From assembly GCF_900116285.1 (NCBI RefSeq), contig NZ_FPAJ01000003.1, positions 310,001-374,000 of the forward strand: a stretch of 64,000 nucleotides of DNA. The letters are read 5' to 3'. Source of the DNA: Sulfitobacter marinus (GTDB lineage Bacteria > Pseudomonadota > Alphaproteobacteria > Rhodobacterales > Rhodobacteraceae). The stretch's first letter is position 1, and every line of letters starts with the position of its first letter. Positions 8,347-16,735 of the stretch are shown one piece after another. Under the pieces are notes generated by a model. The model had not been told where the DNA came from and ran no database searches. It saw only the letters and a program-made list of their open reading frames with translations. A program made the position numbers and the translations under genes.

Positions 8347-9707
8347 GTCGCAGTTTTGACGGCGCTGCTTTGCTTGGCTGCAGCTTTCGTCCGGCGCAAA
8401 AGAAGTTCCAGCTGATTGAAGCTTTGCGAAATCTCACCACTATCATGGCTTCCTAAGAACTCCTCGAGCGCGGGCCATAGGGCGATTGCCAAGTCAATAT
8501 CCGGATCCGAACCTGGAGAGTATAACCCAGCCTGAATCATGATTGAGTTGTGCTCATAAGTTGATGTAATTCTGCGTACTTCTTGGATGGTCTTGTTTTG
8601 GGCTTCGGTGGCTGCGTCGGGGAGACATCGCGAAACTGACCGCAAGAGATCAATGGCAGGGAACCTTCCACGCTCAGCTATTTCCCGCTCCAACACGACG
8701 TGCCCATCCAATACACCCCGAAGAATGTCAGCGATGGGCTCTTCCATATCCGAACCTGCCACAAGAACGCTAAAGATCGCGGTGATATCCCCTCGACCCA
8801 ATTGCCCAGGCCCCGCCCGTTCACATAACTGCATTATAAGATGAGCGGTTGATGGCGGATGACCCCGTAAAACCGGGGCCTCGCCACCTGCCACGGCAAC
8901 TTCACGATGTGCCTCGGCAAAGCGCGTAATGGAATCAGCCAAGAATAGAACGGATTTTCCTTGATCCCGAAAATATTCGGCGACAGCCATCGCAGTCCAT
9001 GCACATCGGCGGCGCAAAAGCGGTGATTGATCTGAAGTTGCCGCGACAACAACGGCGCGTTTCAACCCATACTCGCCCAGAACATTATCGACAAAATGTC
9101 TCAGTTCTCTTCCACGTTCTCCTATCATCGCGATAACCACCACATCGGATTTCATCTCGGTTGCGAGTGTTCCGAGTAAGGTGGATTTACCCACGCCTGA
9201 CCCGGCAAAAAGCCCTATGCGCTGACCTTGCGCGATTGGTAAAAGGGTGTTGGTGATTGCAAGTCCGGTTCCCAGCCGGTCGCCAAGCGGTTTTCGCGTC
9301 GCGGCCTTTGGCGGATGCGCGCGAAGCTGCTGAACTTCGCTGCCGGGACTTAATGGTTTGCCATCCAAAGGATTGCCATTGGCATCAATTATTCTTCCGA
9401 TCCAATGGTTTGAAGGGAATATTTGCCCAGGATTCCCCAGCGCAATCCGATCGTTTAGGGCAATGCCATCTAGTGTGTCATCGGGAAGAATGATCACAGT
9501 TTCACCAACGAGTTGAACGATCTCGCCCGACAGCATACCGCCATTGCCTAGGTAAATTTTTGTCCAGTCACCAATTCTGGCGCTACCGCCCAGCCCCGAG
9601 GCATGCACGACGCCAGCTTCGACACGCGTTACACGGCCGATCGGCGTGGCCGCTTTGATATTTCGAATTTGATGGATAACGGCCTGAATGTCTTTGGCTT
9701 CAATCAT
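8343..9707 (-). CDS. fliI: Flagellum-specific ATPase FliI
   Basis: FliI is the hexameric cytosolic ATPase that unfolds and delivers substrates to the flagellar type III export gate. Of about 454 residues, it has a Walker A motif GSGVGKST (lysine at about residue 174), Walker B LFLADSITRFAEA, and the MIGERGRE and LSRCLPD segments shared with the F1 beta subunit. An upstream ATG at 9728 would add 7 residues; MIEAKDIQAVIHQI at 9707 is the better start. It is transcribed alone and divergently from flgB, separated by an 82-bp region with a CtrA-like box. Its partner fliH is in the fliF operon rather than adjacent. Confidence 0.97.
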   Translation of the reverse strand: MIEAKDIQAVIHQIRNIKAATPIGRVTRVEAGVVHASGLGGSARIGDWTKIYLGNGGMLSGEIVQLVGETVIILPDDTLDGIALNDRIALGNPGQIFPSNHWIGRIIDANGNPLDGKPLSPGSEVQQLRAHPPKAATRKPLGDRLGTGLAITNTLLPIAQGQRIGLFAGSGVGKSTLLGTLATEMKSDVVVIAMIGERGRELRHFVDNVLGEYGLKRAVVVAATSDQSPLLRRRCAWTAMAVAEYFRDQGKSVLFLADSITRFAEAHREVAVAGGEAPVLRGHPPSTAHLIMQLCERAGPGQLGRGDITAIFSVLVAGSDMEEPIADILRGVLDGHVVLEREIAERGRFPAIDLLRSVSRCLPDAATEAQNKTIQEVRRITSTYEHNSIMIQAGLYSPGSDPDIDLAIALWPALEEFLGSHDSGEISQSFNQLELLLRRTKAAAKQSSAVKTAT

Positions 9708-9750
9708 ACAATTCTCTTCCCTGTGCAAACTGTTTCTAAAGGAATCAGGG

Positions 9751-9765
9751 TTAAGCCTTGGTTGA
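9751..9765. promoter_or_regulatory. CtrA-box-like motif between fliI and flgB
   Basis: TTAA-N7-TTGA (spacer GCCTTGG), one mismatch from the CtrA consensus, lies centrally in the short fliI-flgB divergent region, 24 bp before the flgB start. It could serve both promoters. Confidence 0.45.
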
Positions 9766-9789
9766 AATCCAACGAAGGAGAATCCTTTG

Positions 9790-10176
9790 ATGTTTGAGCA
9801 GTTAGAAGTGTTCAGTATGTCTTCTGCGATGGCGGTACACGCAGGCCAGCGCCAAGCAATTATTTCGCAGAATGTGGCGAATGCGGATACGCCAAATTAT
9901 GTCGCAAAAGATATCCCGGATTTTCATTCGACTTATCGCAGTGATCCGATGTCAATTTTGCCGCGCGCGACCAGGGCCGGTCATTTGCATGGGTCATTGG
10001 CCGGATCACGGGATATTGAAAGCTTTGAATCCAAGGCAGAAGCCGAACCGAATGGTAATGCCGTTTCGCTCGAAACCGAAATACTGAAATCTGTAGAGGC
10101 AAAGCGCCAACATGATCGTGCTTTGGCCATCTATAAGTCCGCCCTTAGCGTTTTACGCACTGCGATCAGCAAGTAG
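9790..10176 (+). CDS. flgB: Flagellar basal-body rod protein FlgB
   Basis: FlgB is the first proximal-rod subunit, exported through the MS ring. The 128-residue protein has the shared rod/hook N-terminal signature QNVANADTPNY and a C-terminal amphipathic helix (EAKRQHDRALAIYKSALSVLRTAI) used for axial packing. The ATG at 9790 is preceded by GAAGGAG; an in-frame TTG one codon upstream is not preferred. It heads the flgB-flgC-fliE-fliQ-flgF-flgG-flgA-flgH-fliL2 operon. Confidence 0.96.
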   Translation: MFEQLEVFSMSSAMAVHAGQRQAIISQNVANADTPNYVAKDIPDFHSTYRSDPMSILPRATRAGHLHGSLAGSRDIESFESKAEAEPNGNAVSLETEILKSVEAKRQHDRALAIYKSALSVLRTAISK

Positions 10177-10186
10177 GGGATAATAA

Positions 10187-10579
10187 ATGAGCGATTTTTC
10201 TAAATCCCTTGAGGTATCGTCTAGCGGCCTGCGCGCCCAGGCAACTCGGCTGCGCCACCTGTCAGAAAATATCTCAAATGCTGACACGCCTGGATATCGC
10301 AGAAAGCTGGTTTCGTTTGAAACGGCATTTGGGGATGGCAACACCACATCGACAGTCCAAACCGGGCCGGTGCGCTTGGATCAAAGTGTCTTGGAAACTG
10401 TCTATGACCCCTCGCATCCGCTTGCCAATGATTTGGGTGAGTATGACGGCTCAAACGTTAACCTTCTTATCGAACTCACTGACGCTAAAGAAGCGCAGCG
10501 TAGTTACGAGGCGAACCTGAAGATGTTCGAACAGACGCGCAAGATGTCAGCAGGTCTGATGGACCTCTTGCGCCGTTAA
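10187..10579 (+). CDS. flgC: Flagellar basal-body rod protein FlgC
   Basis: Proximal rod subunit, 130 residues. It has the rod/hook-family N-terminal motif ENISNADTPGYRRK and the FlgC-type C-terminus containing DPSHPLA, NVNLLIELTDAKEAQRSYEANLKMFEQTRKM. The 10-bp gap to flgB contains a GGGG-type ribosome site. FlgB, FlgC, FlgF and FlgG polymerise in order to form the rod crossing the periplasm. Confidence 0.97.
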   Translation: MSDFSKSLEVSSSGLRAQATRLRHLSENISNADTPGYRRKLVSFETAFGDGNTTSTVQTGPVRLDQSVLETVYDPSHPLANDLGEYDGSNVNLLIELTDAKEAQRSYEANLKMFEQTRKMSAGLMDLLRR

Positions 10580-10602
10580 CCTAAAACCAAAGGAGATCCA
10601 GA

Positions 10603-10884
10603 ATGGATATCAAAGCAATTTCCGCTGCTCAAAAATACTCCGCAGCCAAGCCGGCTGTCTTGGCTGATGAAAACAGTTCTTCACTCTTGCAAGATACGGC
10701 CTCTGATTTCGCTCAAGTTCTTGCCAATAGCGAAACCGCGGCCAAAGAATCTATGATTGGTGATGCTGATCCGCACGCGCTGGTCCAAGCGTTGGCGCAG
10801 ACCGAATTGGTCGTCGAGACCGCCGTCGCTGTGCGGAATAAAGTGGTCGAGGCCTATCAGGAAATTTTAAGGATGCCTGTGTAA
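10603..10884 (+). CDS. fliE: Flagellar hook-basal body complex protein FliE
   Basis: FliE (93 residues) joins the MS ring/export gate to the proximal rod and is among the first exported proteins. The C-terminal half shows the family pattern, with ALAQTELVVETAVAVRNKVVEAYQEILRMPV ending exactly as in FliE homologues. An AAAGGAG sequence precedes the ATG. The last base of its stop is the first base of the fliQ start (TAATG), so the two are translationally coupled. Confidence 0.93.
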   Translation: MDIKAISAAQKYSAAKPAVLADENSSSLLQDTASDFAQVLANSETAAKESMIGDADPHALVQALAQTELVVETAVAVRNKVVEAYQEILRMPV

Positions 10885-11153
10885 TGCTGACCGAAGTCGT
10901 TTTCTACGACACAATGCGACAAGGCTTATGGGTTGCCTTAACAATATCGGTCCCAATTCTAACCGTTGCGTTGGTTACCGGTGTTGCAATCGGCTTGGTC
11001 CAAGCCCTGACATCGATTCAGGAAATGACACTTACTTTCGTCCCAAAACTTGCCGCGATTGGCGCGGTTTTCTGGATATCGATGAGCTTCATGACAGAAG
11101 CGCTCGTCTCGTTCTTTCACGACCGCATCGTTCCGCTGATCATTGGAGGCTAA
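10884..11153 (+). CDS. fliQ: Flagellar export gate protein FliQ
   Basis: FliQ is a small two-helix inner-membrane subunit of the FliPQR export channel. The 89-residue protein has two hydrophobic hairpin segments (about 15-38 and 52-75) with the conserved GVAIGLVQALTSIQEMTLTF connecting loop. It is placed among rod genes rather than beside fliP and fliR, which are elsewhere in the locus. flgF begins immediately after its stop. Confidence 0.96.
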   Translation: MLTEVVFYDTMRQGLWVALTISVPILTVALVTGVAIGLVQALTSIQEMTLTFVPKLAAIGAVFWISMSFMTEALVSFFHDRIVPLIIGG

Positions 11154-11867
11154 ATGGACAACGCAAGCTATACGATCCTGACCCGCCAAACTGGTCTTGC
11201 CAGAGAGTTGCAGGTTGTCGCGAATAACATTGCGAATTTGGCTACCACCGGGTTTCGGTCTGAAGGTGTCATTTTTTCTGAATATATTCAAGGTGTTAAT
11301 AATGGAAATTCCCTGTCTATGGGTATGGGGAATGTACACAATACCAGCTTCACGCAAGGCGTTCTGACGCAAACGGGCGGCAGTCTCGATTTCGGGATCG
11401 AAGGCAACGGATATTTCTTGATCGAGACGCCACGTGGCGAGCGGTTAACCCGCGCGGGCTCGTTCTCATCAAATGCCCAAGGCGAGCTGGTTACCCATGA
11501 CGGCTATCGCGTGTTGGATGCTGGTGGTGCCCCAATATTTGTTCCGGCTGATGCGGGCCCGCTGTCAGCTTCTTCTGACGGCACGTTAAGTGTTAACGGT
11601 GCGCCGATTGCCCAGCTGGGCATTGTACGTCCAAATGCGCCGCTTGATTTGGTGCGCGAAGACGGGGTGATGTTTCGCGCCGATGCAGGTTTTGAACAGG
11701 CGCAGGATGCACGTGTTGCCCATGGTTTTACCGAAGGGTCAAACGTCAATTCCGTGGGTCAGCTTGCGCGGATGATTGAGGTCCAGCGCGCCTATGAAAT
11801 GGGCCAGAGCTTTCTTGAAAGCGAAGATGAACGAATGCGCACCGCGTTGAAATCACTGTCTCAGTAA
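11154..11867 (+). CDS. flgF: Flagellar basal-body rod protein FlgF
   Basis: Distal-proximal rod subunit, 237 residues. It has the N-terminal rod signature VVANNIANLATTGF, the central GSLDFGIEGNGYFLIETPRGERLTRAGSFSSN beta-domain shared by FlgE/F/G, and the C-terminal VEVQRAYEMGQSF-type helix. The ATG abuts the fliQ stop with no gap. FlgF links the FlgB/FlgC proximal rod to the FlgG distal rod. Confidence 0.95.
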   Translation: MDNASYTILTRQTGLARELQVVANNIANLATTGFRSEGVIFSEYIQGVNNGNSLSMGMGNVHNTSFTQGVLTQTGGSLDFGIEGNGYFLIETPRGERLTRAGSFSSNAQGELVTHDGYRVLDAGGAPIFVPADAGPLSASSDGTLSVNGAPIAQLGIVRPNAPLDLVREDGVMFRADAGFEQAQDARVAHGFTEGSNVNSVGQLARMIEVQRAYEMGQSFLESEDERMRTALKSLSQ

Positions 11868-11895
11868 CTTGAAGTAAAGATATCGGAGTAGCCAA

Positions 11896-12681
11896 ATGCG
11901 AGCCCTAAAAATTGCCGCAACCGGAATGAGCGCGCAGCAAATGCGCGTTGAAACAATTTCGAACAACCTCGCGAACATGAGCACCACCGGCTATAATGCC
12001 CGCCGCGCCGAGTTTTCAGACCTGCACTATCAACAGCTTGCACGTGCTGGGTCGATTAACGCTTCGGATGGAACGGTATTGCCGACGGGTGTTCAGCTTG
12101 GCCTGGGAGTTCGTCCGGCCGCGGTTTCAATGCAGCTGGGTCAGGGCGCGTTGTCCCAGACGGGCGGAGATCTTGACGTCGCAATTGAAGGGAAAGGCTA
12201 TTTCGAGGTGACCCTCCCTTCTGGGCAGGTCGCGTTTACCCGTGACGGTGGTCTTAAACGGACCGGAGAGGGATTGATCGTTACCTCCGACGGGTTCCCG
12301 GTTTCACCTGAAATTGTCATACCCGAGGACGCCCGCAGCATTTCAATCAATTCAGGCGGCGAAGTTTTCGCTTACTTCGACGGGAACACTGCCGGCCAAT
12401 TATTGGGGCAGTTTACCATGTCAGGTTTCAGCAATGCAAAAGGCTTGGAGGCTTTGGGAGGCAACCTGTTCATCGAGACCGAAGCGTCCGGACCGGCGCT
12501 TGCATCTACACCCGGGCAGAATGGGTTGGGGACGTTGCGGCAGGGATACCTCGAGGATAGTTCCGTCGATGCTGTTCGTGAGATCACCGAGCTGATCGAA
12601 GCGCAGCGTGGCTATGAAATGAATGCGAAAGTCATTTCGGCAGCAGATCAAATGATGGGTGCGACGACCCAAATCCGATGA
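11896..12681 (+). CDS. flgG: Flagellar distal rod protein FlgG
   Basis: Distal rod subunit, 261 residues, the usual FlgG length. Signatures are the N-terminal ISNNLANMSTTGYNARRAEFSDLHYQ, the family-specific LPTGVQLGLGVRPAAV, a central GDLDVAIEGKGYFEV domain, and the C-terminal TELIEAQRGYEMNAKVISAADQM helix. The stop overlaps the flgA start by 4 bp (ATGA). Confidence 0.97.
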   Translation: MRALKIAATGMSAQQMRVETISNNLANMSTTGYNARRAEFSDLHYQQLARAGSINASDGTVLPTGVQLGLGVRPAAVSMQLGQGALSQTGGDLDVAIEGKGYFEVTLPSGQVAFTRDGGLKRTGEGLIVTSDGFPVSPEIVIPEDARSISINSGGEVFAYFDGNTAGQLLGQFTMSGFSNAKGLEALGGNLFIETEASGPALASTPGQNGLGTLRQGYLEDSSVDAVREITELIEAQRGYEMNAKVISAADQMMGATTQIR

Positions 12682-13100
12682 TTAAGTATCTGTATTTTAT
12701 ATCGCCCTTTGTTATCGCGTCTTCATGTTTGGCTGACATGGTTGTGCCCACCCGCACCATCAGGGCAGACGCGATTATTCGTGAAAACGATGTGGCATTG
12801 CACAGAGGTCAAAACGCGGATGTGTTTGATCGCCTGAGCTATGTGATCGGGAAGGAGGCGCGTGTTGCTCTCTATGCTGGGCGGCCCATTCGGTTCGACG
12901 AAATTGGGCCGCCGGCGATCATTAACCGAAATCAGATTGTGGGTGCCTTTTTTACGGGCAATGGACTGCGCATTGCGACCGAGGTGCGCGCATTAGAGCG
13001 GGGCGGCGTAGGTGATTATATCAGGGTCATGAACCTTGCCTCGCGCGCCACGATTTTTGGGCAGGTTTTACCGGACGGGTCAGTTCAGATTGCAAATTGA
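12678..13100 (+). CDS. flgA: P-ring assembly chaperone FlgA
   Basis: FlgA is a periplasmic chaperone that helps FlgI form the P ring. The 140-residue protein starts with a signal peptide (hydrophobic residues 4-18, likely cleaved near SCLA). It carries a SAF-type beta-clip domain (about residues 25-140) with RTIRADAIIRENDVAL and the C-terminal LASRATIFGQVLPDGSVQI. It is a short form compared with the 219-residue enterobacterial protein, as is common in alphaproteobacteria. It is translationally coupled to flgG. Confidence 0.93.
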   Translation: MIKYLYFISPFVIASSCLADMVVPTRTIRADAIIRENDVALHRGQNADVFDRLSYVIGKEARVALYAGRPIRFDEIGPPAIINRNQIVGAFFTGNGLRIATEVRALERGGVGDYIRVMNLASRATIFGQVLPDGSVQIAN

Positions 13101-13109
13101 GAAGTGCGT

Positions 13110-13838
13110 ATGAAAAAGATCAGTATGATTATCGGTATTTTTGTCAGCGCGGCCGGCTGTGCGCGAATTGATCATATAGGCCGCGCACCAAGCTTTAGTG
13201 AGGCGTTGCAGGGGGCCGAACATAGCGCGATGGTGTACGATTCTCTCCCCATGCGCCTTAAGCCAGTGCGTATGGTGGATGAATCCTCGCTTTGGTCAGG
13301 CGGACGGAATTCGCTGCTTGGAGATCGGCGGGCAATGCAGCGCGGTGATATCATGACCGTTGTGGTCGAGATCGACGAGAATGCAGAGATTTCTAATCAG
13401 AGTGATCGCTCCCGTTCCGGTTCTGAAACTCTTTCGGTGCCAAGCCTTCTAGGCATTCCGCAGCGTTTGGATGAAAAACTGCCCGCCGGGGCGACGTCTG
13501 CCGATTTGGTAAACCTGAGTTCCAATAGCAGTTCCTCTGGTGATGGGTCGGTCAAACGGAACGAAAAGCTTACGTTGAGGGTGGCCGCAACAGTTGTGGA
13601 CGTTTTGCCAAACGGTGTGCTGTCGATCGAGGGGACTCAGGAACTGCGGGTGAACTTTGAGTTACGAGAGCTTTTGGTAACTGGCTTTGTACGGCCCGAA
13701 GATATCTCGCGCCAAAACGAGATAACTTATGACAAAATTGCGTCCGCGCGTGTGTCTTATGGCGGCCGCGGCCAGATCAGCGATATGCAGCAGCCTCGAA
13801 TAGGTCAACAAATTCTTGAGGCCGTTCTTCCATTCTAG
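13110..13838 (+). CDS. flgH: Flagellar L-ring lipoprotein FlgH
   Basis: Outer-membrane L-ring subunit forming the rod bushing with FlgI. The 242-residue protein has a lipoprotein signal peptide ending in SAAGC, with Cys17 as the lipidated residue. The FlgH core includes SLWSGGRNSLLGDRRAMQRGDIMTVVV and the closing ISRQNEITYDKIASARVSYGGRG. A GTG at 13104 is possible, but GAGAAG is correctly spaced only for the ATG at 13110. Confidence 0.96.
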   Translation: MKKISMIIGIFVSAAGCARIDHIGRAPSFSEALQGAEHSAMVYDSLPMRLKPVRMVDESSLWSGGRNSLLGDRRAMQRGDIMTVVVEIDENAEISNQSDRSRSGSETLSVPSLLGIPQRLDEKLPAGATSADLVNLSSNSSSSGDGSVKRNEKLTLRVAATVVDVLPNGVLSIEGTQELRVNFELRELLVTGFVRPEDISRQNEITYDKIASARVSYGGRGQISDMQQPRIGQQILEAVLPF

Positions 13839-13849
13839 AGAAAGCCGTT

Positions 13850-14356
13850 ATGAAAAAGCTTTTACCCATAATCGTGTTCATTTTATTTGCTGCTATTGGT
13901 GTTGGTGCGGGAAAATTCTTGCAGCCGGCACCCGAGGTGGAGGTCGTCGAGGCACCAACTGAGGAAGGCGAAACAGATGAGCCCCTGCCCACCCGATCTC
14001 CGGATCAACCACCGAGAGATCCCGACGAAGTTATTGAGTATGTTAAGCTTAACAACCAATTTGTTGTCCCAATCGTTATAGATGAACGTGTGGCGTCGCT
14101 GATCGTGATGTCGCTCAGCATTGAAACAACCGATTTGAAGAAAGACGACGTCCTGCGAAAAGAGCCAAAGTTGCGTGATTCCTTTTTGCAGGTGCTGTTC
14201 ACCCATGCAAATTTGGGGGGATTCAATGGTGAGTTCACAAGGGTCGATAAGCTGAACAGCTTGCGGCGTTTGCTTGTTGAAGTTGCACAGCGTGATGTAG
14301 GAAAAGAGGCTGTTTACGACGTCTTAATACTAGAGATCGCACGTCAAGATTATTGA
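13850..14356 (+). CDS. FliL-like membrane protein (second FliL paralogue)
   Basis: A 168-residue bitopic membrane protein: a short N-terminus, a transmembrane helix at about residues 4-22, an acidic/proline-rich linker (24-60), and a periplasmic domain resembling FliL, with YVKLNNQFVVPIVIDERVASLIVMSLSIE and a C-terminal LNSLRRLLVEVAQRDVGKEAVYDVLILEIARQDY. FliL proteins surround the stator and modulate torque through a stomatin-like periplasmic ring. A second, more canonical FliL is encoded at 22835-23323. It ends the flgB operon, 11 bp after flgH. Whether it acts at the stator or has diverged is unknown. Confidence 0.8.
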   Translation: MKKLLPIIVFILFAAIGVGAGKFLQPAPEVEVVEAPTEEGETDEPLPTRSPDQPPRDPDEVIEYVKLNNQFVVPIVIDERVASLIVMSLSIETTDLKKDDVLRKEPKLRDSFLQVLFTHANLGGFNGEFTRVDKLNSLRRLLVEVAQRDVGKEAVYDVLILEIARQDY

Positions 14357-14460
14357 TTTCCAGGGACCACCTGCGTGCGAAGCCGAGCGTTCTCGTGGTT
14401 ATGTCCAATGGTAGAGCCAGCAACGATACAATCTTGCGATATTTTGAACCGTTTTGCGCT

Positions 14461-14883
14461 TCAGCTGCTATGCGTTTGGGTGGAATTTTCAATCGCCTGA
14501 ATGAGAGCCTTCTCTCGCAGCATATTCTTGTGCTTAAGGCGCATTTTTCGGCTGAGCTCGCGGGCAACCGAGAGTTTTCCGAACGCTTCCCTGACCAGTC
14601 TGAGGTTCTGGTCCTTAACAGCGAGAACTTGAGCAAGTTCGACATTTAGTTCGGTTTTTTTTCGGCCTACCCACGCGTTCCATGCCACATCCGCGCCGAT
14701 AGATCGCATTTCAAAGCGCGCATTACCAATTTCACAGCTTTCCAGATATCGGCTGTTTAACTCTGCGATCTCGGTTCGCAATCTGGCTTCTTGTAAGGTT
14801 AACTCACGAAACTCTTTTTGCTTCTTCTCGTATTGAACCTCAAAGATTCTCTCGATGTCTAGAAGTTTCTTGTTCAGCTTCAT
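14461..14883 (-). CDS. fliJ: FliJ-like coiled-coil protein
   Basis: A 140-residue highly charged helical protein with two predicted long coiled-coil arms (about 5-50 and 70-130), the shape of FliJ, the central stalk that couples FliI ATPase to FlhA and recycles chaperones. Primary-sequence conservation of FliJ is low, so the assignment rests on size, helical pattern and position as last gene of the flhA-fliR-flhB unit. Its start overlaps the flhB stop (ATGA). No other FliJ candidate is present in the window. Confidence 0.6.
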   Translation of the reverse strand: MKLNKKLLDIERIFEVQYEKKQKEFRELTLQEARLRTEIAELNSRYLESCEIGNARFEMRSIGADVAWNAWVGRKKTELNVELAQVLAVKDQNLRLVREAFGKLSVARELSRKMRLKHKNMLREKALIQAIENSTQTHSS

Positions 14884-15965
14884 ACGCGGCCCCTTGCTTG
14901 TCGGCGCATCGCTTCGGCAAAGCGGATCGCGGCGGCCACTGCGGGGAAATGGTCGGGTGTTATGATGTCGCCGATATCTGTTGTCGCGTAGAGCGCCCGT
15001 GCCGTGGGTGGATCACTGTGGAGCGGAACATTTGCGTCGGTCGCAGCTAAGCGTATTGCTTTGGCTATCTCGTCGACCCCTTTCGCAACACATACCGGTG
15101 CCTCACCCGGCAGTCTGCTCCAGGTCAACGCGATCGCATAGTGAGTGGGGTTGACGATAACAACGTCTGCGGTTGGAATATCGGCCATCATTTGGCTTTG
15201 TGAAATCAGCATGGCCCTCTGGCGGCGCTCTTGCTTGAGATGTGGATCGCCTTCCGAGCTTTTCTGCTCGTCTTGGATTTCTTTGCGCGACATCCTGTTT
15301 TTTCTTAGATGTTCGAAATGCTGCCAAATCGCATCTACCGCCCCAATACCTGCTGATACCAAGACGGCGATTAACAGAAAATCCAGACTGAGTTTGACCA
15401 TAAGCGCGATGGCGGTTTGGTGGTCGGTTCGCAAGACCGCAATAATTTCTGCCATGCGGAACGTAAAGAACGCGGCCAAGCAGGTTGAATATATACAAAG
15501 TTTTAGAAAACTCTTGCCGAACTCAAATAACCCGTTTCGCCCGAACTTGTTCTTTGCATTTGAGATGATGGAAATCCGAGACAGCTTTGGCACCAGCTTT
15601 GACGGTGCAAATACCAGTGCCTTTTGGGCAAATATTGCGGTGACAACAAAAACGGCTGGCAATCCAAAGATGGGCAGCATCGCTAGAAAAATGATCGCCA
15701 ACAAACCGCCTGATATGCTGAATGCAGACCCTTCAAAAAATATCTGTATCAGGTCCGGCGCTTGTTTTTGTAAAGAGACCAATGCCGTAGCCAAGTGATC
15801 TACCGAGTTTTGGCCGATAAAACTGATCGATATGAATAACCCTGCGTAAGCGGCCGCGGTAAAGAGGTCCGTTGATTTAGGGACGTCGCCCTTCCTTCGA
15901 GCCTCGGCAAGCTTTTCCGCTGTGGCGTCAAATGACTTTTCTTGATCATCATCCTGATCACTCAT
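14880..15965 (-). CDS. flhB: Flagellar export switch protein FlhB
   Basis: Inner-membrane export-gate component that changes substrate class after hook completion. The 361-residue protein has an acidic N-terminus, four transmembrane helices (about 30-210), and a cytosolic domain with the autocleavage motif NPTH at about residue 272 inside VVIVNPTHYAIAL. Cleavage between Asn and Pro is essential for the switch that FliK triggers. Coupled by 4-bp overlaps to fliR upstream and fliJ downstream. Confidence 0.97.
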   Translation of the reverse strand: MSDQDDDQEKSFDATAEKLAEARRKGDVPKSTDLFTAAAYAGLFISISFIGQNSVDHLATALVSLQKQAPDLIQIFFEGSAFSISGGLLAIIFLAMLPIFGLPAVFVVTAIFAQKALVFAPSKLVPKLSRISIISNAKNKFGRNGLFEFGKSFLKLCIYSTCLAAFFTFRMAEIIAVLRTDHQTAIALMVKLSLDFLLIAVLVSAGIGAVDAIWQHFEHLRKNRMSRKEIQDEQKSSEGDPHLKQERRQRAMLISQSQMMADIPTADVVIVNPTHYAIALTWSRLPGEAPVCVAKGVDEIAKAIRLAATDANVPLHSDPPTARALYATTDIGDIITPDHFPAVAAAIRFAEAMRRQARGRV

Positions 15966-16735
15966 GGTCGTACACGGAACGGGTTAAGGATAAACATGTT
16001 CAGTGCTTCCAACCACGTTTGCAGCAAGACGGGCGTCGCAATGCACAAGATAAACAAGCCGCCCGCGGTGATAAGCGGGGCCCCGACAAAAGCGACCATC
16101 AGTTGGGGCATCGCCTTATTTATCACACCAAGGGCCAGATTATATAGCAGCGACAGCACCACAAACGGAGCTGCAAGCGTAAAGGCGAGGGAAAACGCCA
16201 AACTGATCTGGTGCACGCCCCACATCGATAGATCCGCTGCGTTAGGGAAAACCCCAAGCGGCAACATTTGATAAGAGAAAATCATCAATTGGGCTGCTTT
16301 GACATGAAGGCCGGTCGTGACGGCCAATGCGAAAGCGGCAAAAACCAAGATATAGCCCATCGCTGGAACCGGTTCTGACGCCGCGCCGCCCAAAATCTGT
16401 GACAGAGATGTTGATTGGGCGGCAATGGACCCCGCCGTTTGAAGGGCAAGGATAAACATCCGCAGACCGATCCCTAGCATAAGGCCGTTGGTGGTTTCGG
16501 CTAACGCTTGACCAACATAAGTCCCGATATTGTTCGGGCTGGGTGTGACCGACACTGCGGGCGCGACGATTAAGGTGAACGCAATTGCGACAATTATCTT
16601 GACCCGCGTCGGTATAATCGACTCTCCAAATGCAGGCATCACTGAAACAACGGCACCTACTCTTAGAAAAACGATGAAAATATGCCAGAAACTGTCACCT
16701 AAAAGCGCTTGCAAGGGCTCCAGTGCAGAAATCAT
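15962..16735 (-). CDS. fliR: Flagellar export gate protein FliR
   Basis: Multi-spanning subunit of the FliPQR export channel, 257 residues with about five or six hydrophobic helices. Recognisable segments are FLRVGAVVSVMPAFGESIIPTRVKI near the N-terminus, LGIGLRMFILALQTAGSIAAQS in the middle and a C-terminal NKAMPQLMVAFVGAPL. The start overlaps the flhA stop and the stop overlaps the flhB start, each by 4 bp, so the export-gate genes form one coupled unit. Confidence 0.96.
   Translation of the reverse strand: MISALEPLQALLGDSFWHIFIVFLRVGAVVSVMPAFGESIIPTRVKIIVAIAFTLIVAPAVSVTPSPNNIGTYVGQALAETTNGLMLGIGLRMFILALQTAGSIAAQSTSLSQILGGAASEPVPAMGYILVFAAFALAVTTGLHVKAAQLMIFSYQMLPLGVFPNAADLSMWGVHQISLAFSLAFTLAAPFVVLSLLYNLALGVINKAMPQLMVAFVGAPLITAGGLFILCIATPVLLQTWLEALNMFILNPFRVRP

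Noticed and set aside
14353..14649. 98-codon plus-strand frame after fliL2
   Set aside because: It lies antisense to the fliJ-like gene, whose helical coding pattern and ATGA coupling to flhB are more convincing.
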